This document shows positions 12,201 to 19,393 of a stretch of 64,000 nucleotides of DNA, in pieces. The first letter of the stretch is position 1. Each line of letters starts with the position of its first letter. Origin of the DNA: Aquiflexum balticum DSM 16537 (GTDB taxonomy: Bacteria; Bacteroidota; Bacteroidia; Cytophagales; Cyclobacteriaceae); assembly GCF_900176595.1 (NCBI RefSeq), contig NZ_LT838813.1:1832501-1896500 (forward strand). The letters are read 5' to 3'. The position numbers and the translations under genes are program-made. The notes under the pieces were generated by a model that did no database searches, was not told the DNA's origin, and worked only from the letters and a program-made list of their open reading frames with translations.

Positions 12201-13282
12201 ATATTTTCTCAAAATTACCTGGGAACTTTTTGGAAGAAAAAATTGCCTCTACTATTCCATATTATGGTGATGGAGTACGGACAACACAGCCCACACGAAA
12301 AGAACTGTTTATTTATCCGGATTATAAGGATGGGTGGTTCAGTTGGAACTACCACTCCGATATGTTTTACCACTACATGGAAAGAAAGGGGTGGTTGCCG
12401 AGATTATTCGAAAGTATTGATGATCTGGAGACTATAAATTTCTGGATTGCCAAAGCTTTTGAAGTTAAGCCATTTCCCGCTCCTGGTACATTGGATAATA
12501 ATTACACGCTTTCGGATGAAACTTTAACCCATGTTCTGAATTTTGTAGAAAGCCACCCACTAGGAGAAGAAGTGGATAAGAACCTACTTTATCTGATCCT
12601 GGCTAACAGGTCATACGATAAGTCGGATACTGTCAAAGGATTTGAATATTTCCAGAAATTCGATCAAGATGCGATCGCTAGATCATCTAATAAATTTGAG
12701 TACGTGGAAAAGAACTTCTTTCTCAATATGATGACCCAGCTTGCAGTTAATCTGGCCCATTATGGCAAGGTGAAAGAATCAGTAGCCTTGGTAGAAAGAT
12801 TTCCTGGTGAAGCAGAAAAAGCCTTTCCATATATTTTGATGGCAAAAAGAATCTACCAGCTTAATTCTGATCCTCAGGCTTTCGTTTATTTGGATTCGGT
12901 TTCTTCTAAAACTTCAAATCTGGATTTTAATGAATTAATTTTTTCATTGGACAGCAGAGAGAATTTTATCAATGTATTGTCTACTATAGGTAGTCAAAAG
13001 CTAAATACTATGAGCTTGGAAATTTTAAGAGACATACCTGAACAAAGGAAATTCAATGCCATCTATCAATTGGTATCAGGCCTTGCAAGGGAAGGTAATT
13101 ATTATAGAGCATTAATGGCAATCCCCAATAATCTAACGGAGTCACAGGACTTGCAGTGTTTGGGATTGATATTGCTTGAGGCAGCCAAAAGAAGGGAAAT
13201 CCAGTCTGGGGACACCCGCTGGGCAAACCTAGACACCTGGCTGGAATGGACAACAAGATTTATTAATTTCTCAAATATCTGA
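9245..13282 (+). CDS. Membrane-anchored STAND (nSTAND1-like) NTPase, copy 2
   Basis: A 1345-residue paralogue of the preceding gene with the same architecture. The entry motif is CPYTGLRSFTEDES (residues 5-18), Walker A is GASGEGKSS at 45-53 and Walker B is LMIIVDQFEEFF at 152-163. ITHESLIRNW follows, and a single transmembrane helix lies at about 563-583. The NTPase half is very similar between the two copies. The C-terminal half is much more diverged but still aligns in blocks, for example RKFLFLYPD in copy 1 against RKELFIYPD here. This pattern suggests tandem duplication with conserved signalling modules and diversified sensor regions. The start ATG lies 1 bp after the upstream stop, and the stop overlaps the next gene (TGATG), so translation is probably coupled. 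Confidence 0.85.
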   Translation: MNNICPYTGLRSFTEDESIYFKGRDHQIDQLTDLLQQNKFLMLTGASGEGKSSLVYAGLIPNARAGFFKAKYTNWVVADFRPERSPVKNLAQAISDKFDLPDTTVETELRRGFSSLIDLYTNSDFYIDEKDEKWMHLEEGDQRKRKRKAANLMIIVDQFEEFFTNPENFYKEAPSQDSQIVVNLILETARIALKKNIPVYVVCTMRSDYIGQCSAFRGLPEYIGFSQFFVPRLKRKDLKQVIEEPAILSGNRISQRLIERLVYDLAEGLDQLPILQHALTQIWLAADSGNEEMDLIHYAEVGGMPANELPDNDQKTFLSWFKSLPDHQRTYYHQTGLNKVIEIHASLLYENAWEYYNKKNPDNPLSQQEAKRIIALTYSGLTKIDNSRAVRNRMSLKELTEIINTPDLDSKVIGGVLNIFREEGNSFIRPFKTEDPDTHSLHEETVLDITHESLIRNWDKLNKWANQEFEFFSTYLDFKKQLDRWKDNGKSKDFLLPIGPLSFFENWYEECKPNVGWIKRYSEIKENDEERTKDAKNVLADIHEFLKRSSRNVIFTRTFMKYGPQKIGTFFAIFVMLVLSGFYWYDAEQKANERVIERARNEAVAYLNSPEVNNQDKAIYLLAEERFESGYLTSFLSTLNQKDRIALAIDTYKFLIYADKYIEDPIKDLIIDFIYSDLLSPDSAIESDYLLGQTNKFLLVLMRDNYYSPSAENEKIISGLTKSNKDRVLDFYRGPGQLSPSLPFELNLAIQLWLTDGKAKLEEIDEILQVISPAESETGITSFSNFYPKGSFEPNGRQPTDFNNGYHTLASLYASKGDINGVEWSFQQLLDNGQREYFELGRVFNNHQNILGYLYQYKFRDLAPRLVKWIANNTIDNPEITVYRNTIIRSGYITHLYIGANLEPQALRSYRGYIYPNLFFSDRYVYDQMSEDYEFYINQIEDPLERNYQLAFNIKRKAVFTHKYWFDRQMEIDQELLDSWLDVSFDIFSKLPGNFLEEKIASTIPYYGDGVRTTQPTRKELFIYPDYKDGWFSWNYHSDMFYHYMERKGWLPRLFESIDDLETINFWIAKAFEVKPFPAPGTLDNNYTLSDETLTHVLNFVESHPLGEEVDKNLLYLILANRSYDKSDTVKGFEYFQKFDQDAIARSSNKFEYVEKNFFLNMMTQLAVNLAHYGKVKESVALVERFPGEAEKAFPYILMAKRIYQLNSDPQAFVYLDSVSSKTSNLDFNELIFSLDSRENFINVLSTIGSQKLNTMSLEILRDIPEQRKFNAIYQLVSGLAREGNYYRALMAIPNNLTESQDLQCLGLILLEAAKRREIQSGDTRWANLDTWLEWTTRFINFSNI

Positions 13283-14088
13283 TGAAGAAATACAATACAT
13301 ATTATTACTTGTTATTTGTGCTGTTGGTGATGGGTGCATTTGCATCAATGGCCCAAAACAATTACGGACTCAAGATTATGGGTATCGTTGCCTTTATTTT
13401 TGGAGTGTTGTTCTTAACCCAGTTGGTTTATGTATTAAAGAATAAATCGAAAATTGATTACCTGGTTGTTTGCGAACTTTTAGGGTTGTTTACCATTTCG
13501 CTTATTCTGGGTTTAAGGGTATATTATATTCATTTTGAATTGGTTGAATTATTATTCGGATTGGCTGGGGGACTGTTGATTGCAGTTTATGGAGTTAAGG
13601 CAGTTCAGTTATTCAAAGAAATCAGTATAAAAAACAAGGTATTGGCGTTGCTGGTTTTATGTTTTTATGTGAGTTTGATATTGTATATCTTATCCATGAC
13701 AGTTATTCCATTCTTACCTGTTTTTTCTGAAGTATTTGGGATTCTTGCCTTTGTATTACTGATAATTTTCGGTGTAGTTTCGTTTAAGAAAAAGCAAATG
13801 AATTATGGGTCTGAAAGGGCAACTTCTATTACGGTAATCGCCGCTAATAAGGACAGGTCCATCGTCCTGATGTCACTTTTTCTATTATTTACAGTGTACA
13901 TGGGGCTATCCAAAGTGGAAGTGCTTCCCAAAATGTATTCAGATGAATTTCCCCAAGCTTATTTTGAATTGGTCAACACAGCAGAGATGGGTCAGGGTGA
14001 ATCCGTAGATGGAAAATACAAGCATGAAGAGTTCAAAGAGAAATTTGAAAAGTTCCTAGAGAATGCGGAAAGAAGGAATGTCCGTTAG
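13282..14088 (+). CDS. Small multi-pass membrane protein, last gene of the cyclase-TIR-STAND operon
   Basis: A 268-residue protein with about seven hydrophobic segments: residues 8-24, 30-52, 60-76, 82-106, 115-138, 145-164 and 190-208. A charged, probably soluble tail of about 55 residues rich in E and K follows. I do not recognise a family. Its ATG overlaps the stop of the second STAND gene by one base (TGATG), which argues that it is a real component of the same operon. By position it could be a membrane partner or effector for the STAND proteins, or a channel, but nothing in the sequence proves this. Confidence 0.75.
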   Translation: MKKYNTYYYLLFVLLVMGAFASMAQNNYGLKIMGIVAFIFGVLFLTQLVYVLKNKSKIDYLVVCELLGLFTISLILGLRVYYIHFELVELLFGLAGGLLIAVYGVKAVQLFKEISIKNKVLALLVLCFYVSLILYILSMTVIPFLPVFSEVFGILAFVLLIIFGVVSFKKKQMNYGSERATSITVIAANKDRSIVLMSLFLLFTVYMGLSKVEVLPKMYSDEFPQAYFELVNTAEMGQGESVDGKYKHEEFKEKFEKFLENAERRNVR

Positions 14089-14094
14089 GGTTGT

Positions 14095-14135
14095 TAATCT
14101 TAAGACATAAGATGCAAGACACAAGATACAAGATA
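14095..14135. repeat. Purine-rich AAGACATAAGATGCAAGA-type tract
   Basis: A short run of imperfect repeats (AAGACATAAGATGCAAGA, then similar ACAAGATACAAGATAG units). It resembles tracts at 44260-44325, 45551-45660 and 58317-58410 and appears to be part of a dispersed family. It follows directly after the STAND operon. Confidence 0.5.
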
Positions 14136-14169
14136 GATTCCCCTACTCAATTAGATTAAGCAGACTATT

Positions 14170-14637
14170 TCAACCTTTGGCATCACTCAGCCAAACCCCG
14201 AATTGCTTGAAGTGGTGCATAAAGTGTTTGAAATGAAATCTGCTCCATTCATCCTTATTGAGGTGGCCGAATCTTGGATGGACCTCAGATGCACCTTCAT
14301 TCTTTTCATAGTAAGCAATATATTCATCCCAAGCCTGTAGGAATGCTGTTTTTGCTTTTTCCAGATCAGGATATTTTAAGGGGTAAAGCTCTCCCGTATC
14401 ATTTGGTGGTGTCATACCCTTTCCCATTTCCAGCTCCGTGAACAAGAGATTATTTTTGGCAATAAGTGCCCTTTCACTTGGAGTAAAGGTTGGGTATTTT
14501 ATTTTACCGATAGATAACTTGAGTGTTATGGTCAAATGCTCTACCATATGTTGAGCCGTCATTTTACCAAATAATGGCTTTGAATCGCTTTTGAGTATAG
14601 TTAAAGAATCCTGGAGTTGAGATGCGTGAAGTACCAT
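14170..14637 (-). CDS. DUF1569 / DinB-like four-helix protein
   Basis: A 155-residue soluble protein resembling the DUF1569 family, a relative of the DinB/YfiT four-helix fold. Visible features are MTAQHMVEHLTITLKL near the N-terminus and HPRFGHLNKDEW with HFKHFMHHFKQFG near the C-terminus. The spaced histidines match the metal-binding positions expected for this superfamily. Its substrate is unknown. It lies downstream of nrdA on the same strand, but a hairpin at 14672-14704 separates the two, so it is probably transcribed separately. Confidence 0.75.
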   Translation of the reverse strand: MVLHASQLQDSLTILKSDSKPLFGKMTAQHMVEHLTITLKLSIGKIKYPTFTPSERALIAKNNLLFTELEMGKGMTPPNDTGELYPLKYPDLEKAKTAFLQAWDEYIAYYEKNEGASEVHPRFGHLNKDEWSRFHFKHFMHHFKQFGVWLSDAKG

Positions 14638-14671
14638 GTAGATTGTGGTTTTAATTTTTCAGAAATATAAC

Positions 14672-14704
14672 AAAAAAGCGCCTGACATTGCCAAGCGCTT
14701 TTTT
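14672..14704 (-). terminator. Terminator of the nrdB-nrdA operon
   Basis: An imperfect hairpin flanked by A6 and T6 runs: AAAAAAGCGCC on one side and AAGCGCTTTTTT on the other. It lies 27 bp after the nrdA stop and is shaped to work in either direction. Confidence 0.8.
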
Positions 14705-14730
14705 CCATCAAACGAACTCTAAAATAGTTA

Positions 14731-17133
14731 TTAACTTCCGCACATTTCGCAGTCATCAGGATTATCCAATGAACAGGCGATGGCATCTTGGTTTTTTGAT
14801 TTGGTCATTTCCAGTGCAGGGGCTGCTTGGACAGCTTTCTCTGCATCCAAAGCCGATTTGTCCACTGTAAACTGAATCGCTGAAGTTGCAGCTTGTGACC
14901 TGAGGTAGTACATGCCCGTTTTGAGACCCTTTTTCCAAGCATAGAAATGCATGGAAGTAAGTTTACCAAAATTTGGATCCTGCATAAAGACATTCATACT
15001 CTGTGATTGACAAATATAGGCACCTCTATCAGCAGACATATCAATTACAATTTTCTGAGAGATTTCCCAAACTGTCTTATAGATGTCTTTGATGTTCTGA
15101 GGAATTCCGGGAATATTTTTCACAGAACCGTTGGCTGCGATCAATCTGTTTTTCATGGCATCATTCCACAATCCCAAATGAATCAAATCTTTCATCAGGT
15201 GCTTGTTGACCACGATAAATTCGCCGGATAGAGTTCTTCTGGTATAAATGTTAGAAGTGTAAGGCTCAAAACATTCATTGTTACCCAAAATCTGGGAAGT
15301 TGAGGCCGTTGGCATTGGAGCTACCAATAGTGAGTTTCTAATGCCATATTTTTTTACTTTCTCTTTCAACTCATCCCATGCCCATCTTCCGGATTTTGGA
15401 GTGACACCCCACATATCAAACTGGAAGATTCCTTTGGATGCAGGCGAACCCTCATAAGTTTCGTAGGTACCTTCTACTTTGGCCAATTCCATTGAAGTCT
15501 CCATGGAAGCGTAGTAGATGGTCTCGAAAATATCTTCATTGAGTCCTTTGGCTTCTTCTGAATCAAAGGGCATTCTGAGCAAAATAAAGGCATCAGCTAA
15601 ACCTTGAACACCCAAACCGATTGGTCTGTGACGGAAGTTGGATTTCCTAGCTTCCTCCACCGGGTAAAAATTGACATCAATTACCTTGTTCAGGTTACGC
15701 GTAGCTACCTTGGTGATTTCGTATAATTTCTGATGGTCAAAGTATTTTTTGCCATCTGTTCCTGTCATTACAAATTTTGGTAGTGCAATTGAAGCCAAGT
15801 TACATACGGCCACTTCATCTGGAGCAGTATATTCTATGATTTCTGTACAAAGGTTCGAAGACTTGATCGTACCAAGGTTTTGCTGGTTGGACTTCTTATT
15901 TGCTGAATCTTTATACAACATGTAGGGTGTACCGGTCTCAATTTGAGACTCAAGGATTTCAAACCAAAGATCCTGTGCTTTGATGGTTTCCCTGGCTTTT
16001 CCTTCCCTCTCATATTTTTCATACAGTCTTTCGAACTCCTCACCATGACAGTCAGATAACCCAGGTGCTTCATTAGGGCAGAAAAGAGACCACTCGTCAT
16101 TTTGCTCTACGCGTTTCATGAACAAATCCGGTATCCACATGGCATAGAACAAATCCCTCGCACGCATTTCTTCCTTACCGTGGTTTCTTTTCAACTCCAG
16201 GAAATCTTTGACATCTGCATGCCAAGGCTCCAGATAAATGGCAAAACTGCCTTTTCTTTTGCCACCGCCCTGATCTACATAGCGGGCCGTCATATCAAAG
16301 TTTCTCAACATGGGTACGATTCCATTGGAAACTCCGTTTGTGCCTTTGATATAGCTTCCTTTTGCCCTTATATGATGTATGGACAAACCTATACCTCCTG
16401 CGGATTGGGATATTTTGGCGCACTGCTTCAATGTATCATAAATACCATCAATGCTGTCATCTTTCATTGTCAAAAGGAAACAGGAAGAAAGCTGCGGCTT
16501 AGGTGTTCCGGCATTGAAAAGCGTAGGAGTGGCATGGGTAAACCATTTTTGGGACAAAAGATGGTAAGTCTCAATGGCCGCATCAATATCTTCCTTATGG
16601 ATACCTACAGCTACCCGCATCAACATGTGCTGAGGCCTTTCGACTACTTTCCCATCCAATTTGATCAGGTAACTTCTTTCGAGGGTTTTGAAACCGAAGT
16701 AGTCATAATCAAAATCTCTGTTGTAGTCAATTGCTTCATCAAGCTTGGCAGCATGTTTTTTCACTACTCCATATACATCAGAGGCAATGAGTGCTGCATT
16801 GGCACCGGTATTGGGATTGATGTAAGTGTACAGTCTTTTCATGGTGTTGGAAAAAGACTGGGAAGTGGTTTTGTGCAGGTTTGAAGTGGCAATCCTTGCA
16901 GCCAAAACAGCATAATCCGGATGCTGAACTGTCAGGGAAGCACATACTTCTGCCGCCAGGTTGTCCAATTCTGTGGTAGTCACGCCATCATAAAGTCCGT
17001 CAATAACCTTTTTGGCAACCTCAATTGGATGGATGTATCTGCTGTCAAGGTTGTAGCAGAGGTTTTCAATTCTTGCGGTGATCTTATCGAATCTAACGGA
17101 TTCGCGTCGACCGTCTCTTTTAATTACAAGCAT
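14731..17133 (-). CDS. nrdA: Ribonucleoside-diphosphate reductase, large subunit (class Ia)
   Basis: An 800-residue R1 subunit that reduces ribonucleotides to deoxyribonucleotides with NrdB as radical source. An ATP-cone begins at residue 1 ([18 protein letters not shown]), which implies allosteric control by ATP/dATP. The active-site motif NLCTE gives N427, C429 and E431. The C-terminal redox pair is in the tail CEMCGS. Length and layout are usual for class Ia NrdA. It is encoded 41 bp downstream of nrdB on the same strand, so the two form an nrdB-nrdA operon. No anomalies were seen. Confidence 0.97.
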   Translation of the reverse strand: MLVIKRDGRRESVRFDKITARIENLCYNLDSRYIHPIEVAKKVIDGLYDGVTTTELDNLAAEVCASLTVQHPDYAVLAARIATSNLHKTTSQSFSNTMKRLYTYINPNTGANAALIASDVYGVVKKHAAKLDEAIDYNRDFDYDYFGFKTLERSYLIKLDGKVVERPQHMLMRVAVGIHKEDIDAAIETYHLLSQKWFTHATPTLFNAGTPKPQLSSCFLLTMKDDSIDGIYDTLKQCAKISQSAGGIGLSIHHIRAKGSYIKGTNGVSNGIVPMLRNFDMTARYVDQGGGKRKGSFAIYLEPWHADVKDFLELKRNHGKEEMRARDLFYAMWIPDLFMKRVEQNDEWSLFCPNEAPGLSDCHGEEFERLYEKYEREGKARETIKAQDLWFEILESQIETGTPYMLYKDSANKKSNQQNLGTIKSSNLCTEIIEYTAPDEVAVCNLASIALPKFVMTGTDGKKYFDHQKLYEITKVATRNLNKVIDVNFYPVEEARKSNFRHRPIGLGVQGLADAFILLRMPFDSEEAKGLNEDIFETIYYASMETSMELAKVEGTYETYEGSPASKGIFQFDMWGVTPKSGRWAWDELKEKVKKYGIRNSLLVAPMPTASTSQILGNNECFEPYTSNIYTRRTLSGEFIVVNKHLMKDLIHLGLWNDAMKNRLIAANGSVKNIPGIPQNIKDIYKTVWEISQKIVIDMSADRGAYICQSQSMNVFMQDPNFGKLTSMHFYAWKKGLKTGMYYLRSQAATSAIQFTVDKSALDAEKAVQAAPALEMTKSKNQDAIACSLDNPDDCEMCGS

Positions 17134-17174
17134 ATTTTCAAATGGATTTTGGGTTGGTGGGGAATAAATAATAC

Positions 17175-18155
17175 TTAGAAATCTTCACCTATGGAAAATT
17201 TAGGTGACTCAACCAATTCTTTGGATTTCATGACTCCTGCTTTCTGGTAGTCACCCACTCTTTTTTCAAAGAAGTTGGTTTTGCCCTGAAGGGAGATCAT
17301 ATCCATAAAGTCAAACGGATTGGTGCTGTTCCATACCTTAGCGCAACCCAATTCAACCAAAAGCCTATCGGCAACAAATTCAATGTACTGGCACATGAGA
17401 TCTGAATTCATGCCTATCAGTTTTACTGGCAAGGCATCTGTGACGAATTCTTTCTCGATCTCAACCGCATCTTTGATGATGGCAGTTACCGTCTCCTTAG
17501 GTAGCGGATGCACCACATGTTCTGTGTACAGGTGACATGCAAAATCACAATGGAGACCTTCGTCTCTTGAAATCAATTCATTTGAAAAAGTCAATCCTGG
17601 CATCAGACCTCTTTTTTTCAACCAGAAAATAGAACAGAAAGAACCTGAAAAGAATATTCCTTCTACAGCAGCAAAAGCAACCAACCTTTCCTGGAAGTTT
17701 CCATTATCAATCCATCTGAGTGCCCAATCGGCTTTCTTCTTTACACAATCTATGTGTTCAATGGCATTCAAAAGTTTATCACGTTCCTTGTTGTCCTTGA
17801 TATAGGTGTCGATAAGAAGGCTGTATGTTTCTGAGTGGATATTTTCCATGGCAATCTGAAAGCCATAGAAGAATTTCGCTTCTGTATATTGTACTTCGGC
17901 CACAAAATGCTCGGCCAGGTTTTCATTGACTATGCCATCACTTGCTGCGAAAAATGCCAAAACATGGGAAATGAAATGTCTTTCCCCATCATTGAGGTTC
18001 TTCCAGTCTTTTAAATCCTGACTTAAATCAATTTCTTCTGCAGTCCAAAAACTAGCCTCAGCTTTTTTATAATACTGCCATATATCGTCGTGTTGAATGG
18101 GGAATAAAACGAATCTGTTTTTGTTGTCTTGAAGGATTGGTTCTTGATTTTGCAT
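17175..18155 (-). CDS. nrdB: Ribonucleoside-diphosphate reductase, small subunit (class Ia)
   Basis: A 326-residue R2 subunit carrying the diiron-tyrosyl radical. I chose the ATG at 18155 ([10 protein letters not shown]); an in-frame upstream extension of 17 residues looks unrelated to the family. Metal ligands include D73, E104 and H107. The radical tyrosine is Y111 in [11 protein letters not shown], the arrangement seen in eukaryotic-like R2 proteins. The C-terminal tail FSIGEDF is of the type that binds the large subunit. It is first in the nrdB-nrdA operon. Upstream on this strand a TATATTTG -7 box (18339 to 18332) overlaps an inverted repeat, suggesting repressor control. Confidence 0.96.
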   Translation of the reverse strand: MQNQEPILQDNKNRFVLFPIQHDDIWQYYKKAEASFWTAEEIDLSQDLKDWKNLNDGERHFISHVLAFFAASDGIVNENLAEHFVAEVQYTEAKFFYGFQIAMENIHSETYSLLIDTYIKDNKERDKLLNAIEHIDCVKKKADWALRWIDNGNFQERLVAFAAVEGIFFSGSFCSIFWLKKRGLMPGLTFSNELISRDEGLHCDFACHLYTEHVVHPLPKETVTAIIKDAVEIEKEFVTDALPVKLIGMNSDLMCQYIEFVADRLLVELGCAKVWNSTNPFDFMDMISLQGKTNFFEKRVGDYQKAGVMKSKELVESPKFSIGEDF

Positions 18156-18319
18156 TATAATGTTGGTTTTTTGCGTGAATCTTCTTGAGATATTAGAAGG
18201 CTTCAAGTCTTAACTTATGATACTGGATAGAAAAGGCCGTCTTTTCAGAACAGCCTCCAACAAATATGATGAACTATTCTGAAAAATAAAACCCCGGAAA
18301 CGTCTAAATTGTTCGTTTT

Positions 18320-18339
18320 TTGACTATCAGTCAAATATA
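18320..18339 (-). promoter_or_regulatory. Putative nrdB promoter -7 box overlapping a TTGAC-N5-GTCAA operator
   Basis: On the minus strand TATATTTG (18339-18332) matches the Bacteroidota -7 consensus TAnnTTTG. Its final TTG begins the inverted repeat TTGACTGATAGTCAA (18334-18320), a perfect 6-3-6 palindrome. The 5' leader to nrdB would be about 165 nt. A site with the same geometry occurs in the other orientation at 18471-18490. Confidence 0.5.
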
Positions 18340-18470
18340 ATTTAAATATCTATTTTACAGATAATTAAAATACTTTATTTAAAGTAATAATTTAATTAAT
18401 ATGTCCTCTACAGGCTATCAAAACTTTTTTTTATCAGGTTAAAAAAATATTTTTGACCGTTTTTTGAACT

Positions 18471-18490
18471 TAATTTTGACCATTAGTCAA
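18471..18490 (+). promoter_or_regulatory. Putative rightward promoter -7 box overlapping a TTGAC-N5-GTCAA operator
   Basis: TAATTTTG (18471-18478) matches TAnnTTTG, and its last three bases start the inverted repeat TTGACCATTAGTCAA (18476-18490). The register of box and repeat is identical to the minus-strand site at 18320-18339. It points toward rplU, which has another, closer box. Confidence 0.45.
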
Positions 18491-18606
18491 TAATTTATCA
18501 GACCTAGAACTGCATAAAATCAGTCTTAGAAACCGCTTAAAACATGTGAAACAATTATTTTAGGGCTTGATTTCCAGGTATATTTTTTTCTTCCAAAAAC
18601 AATATT

Positions 18607-18614
18607 TATATTTG
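18607..18614 (+). promoter_or_regulatory. Probable -7 box of the rplU-rpmA promoter
   Basis: TATATTTG fits the Bacteroidota TAnnTTTG consensus and lies 34 bp before the rplU ATG. The -33 region is only T-rich. Confidence 0.55.
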
Positions 18615-18647
18615 CACCTCAATTTCCTAAAGCATTAAAACATTTAT

Positions 18648-18959
18648 ATGTACGCAATTGTTAACATCGCAGGAAAGCAGTTCAAAGTAACTAAAGATCA
18701 GTTTGTCTATGCACCTAAGTTGCAGGGCGAAACTGGCGCTTCCGTGGAGTTTGATGAGGTATTGTTGGCAGATGACAACGGTACAGTATCAATAGGGGCA
18801 CCCACCATCTCAGGTGCCAAGGTATCAGGAAAAATTCTTGATCATGTAAAAGGTGACAAAGTAATCGTCTTCAAAAAGAAAAGAAGAAAAGGTTACAAAA
18901 AGAAAAACGGTCACAGACAAGACTTTACAAAAGTATTAATCGAAAATATTACCTTATAA
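18648..18959 (+). CDS. rplU: 50S ribosomal protein L21
   Basis: A 103-residue protein with the full L21 pattern: MYAIVNIAGKQFKV at the start, FDEVLLADDN in the middle, and the basic segment KKKRRKGYKKKNGHRQ that contacts 23S rRNA, ending in FTKVLIENITL. Length is typical. It is followed 31 bp later by rpmA, the usual partner. Confidence 0.97.
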   Translation: MYAIVNIAGKQFKVTKDQFVYAPKLQGETGASVEFDEVLLADDNGTVSIGAPTISGAKVSGKILDHVKGDKVIVFKKKRRKGYKKKNGHRQDFTKVLIENITL

Positions 18960-18990
18960 GATTTCTTGGAAATCCTAAACGTATAAAATC

Positions 18991-19251
18991 ATGGCTCATA
19001 AGAAAGGTGTCGGTAGTTCCAGAAACGGAAGAGAATCCCATAGCAAAAGACTGGGTGTTAAAAAATTCGGTGGAGAGGCAGTAATTGCCGGAAATATCAT
19101 CGTCAGACAAAGAGGAACCAAACATCATCCAGGTGAAAATGTAGGTGTTGGAAAAGACCATACATTATTTGCCCTGTCTGATGGCAAGGTTGAATTCAAA
19201 AAGAAATATGATGGCAAGTCCTATGTAAGTATAGTTCCTGCTCAAGCATAA
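18991..19251 (+). CDS. rpmA: 50S ribosomal protein L27
   Basis: An 86-residue L27 protein beginning [16 protein letters not shown]. The N-terminal residues reach toward the peptidyl transferase centre. The sequence [18 protein letters not shown] is characteristic. There is no N-terminal extension of the type cleaved in Firmicutes. It is second in the rplU-rpmA operon, which ends at a strong hairpin. Confidence 0.97.
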   Translation: MAHKKGVGSSRNGRESHSKRLGVKKFGGEAVIAGNIIVRQRGTKHHPGENVGVGKDHTLFALSDGKVEFKKKYDGKSYVSIVPAQA

Positions 19252-19267
19252 AATTGCTTTACCAAAT

Positions 19268-19300
19268 AAAAAGGTCTTCCGAATTCGGAAGACCTTTTTT
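19268..19300 (+). terminator. Terminator of rplU-rpmA
   Basis: AAAGGTCTTCC and GGAAGACCTTT form a perfect palindrome around GAATTC, flanked by A and T runs. It lies 17 bp after the rpmA stop. Confidence 0.9.
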
Positions 19301-19393
19301 GCTTTAGACCAAATAAACTCCAATGGTCACTTTTTTTAATTTAATCAGATGTAATACCCTTAAATTTCAATATGCTAATCTAAACTTCATGCT

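Noticed and set aside
3050-14088. Direct assignment of the operon to Pycsar, Thoeris or Avs
   Set aside because: Key parts of each are missing or arranged differently: no separate nucleotide-binding effector, no ThsA-like protein, and no Avs-type effector on the STAND proteins.
16102-16884. 260-codon frame antisense to nrdA
   Set aside because: The opposite strand encodes a full, motif-complete NrdA; the antisense frame is a codon-usage shadow.
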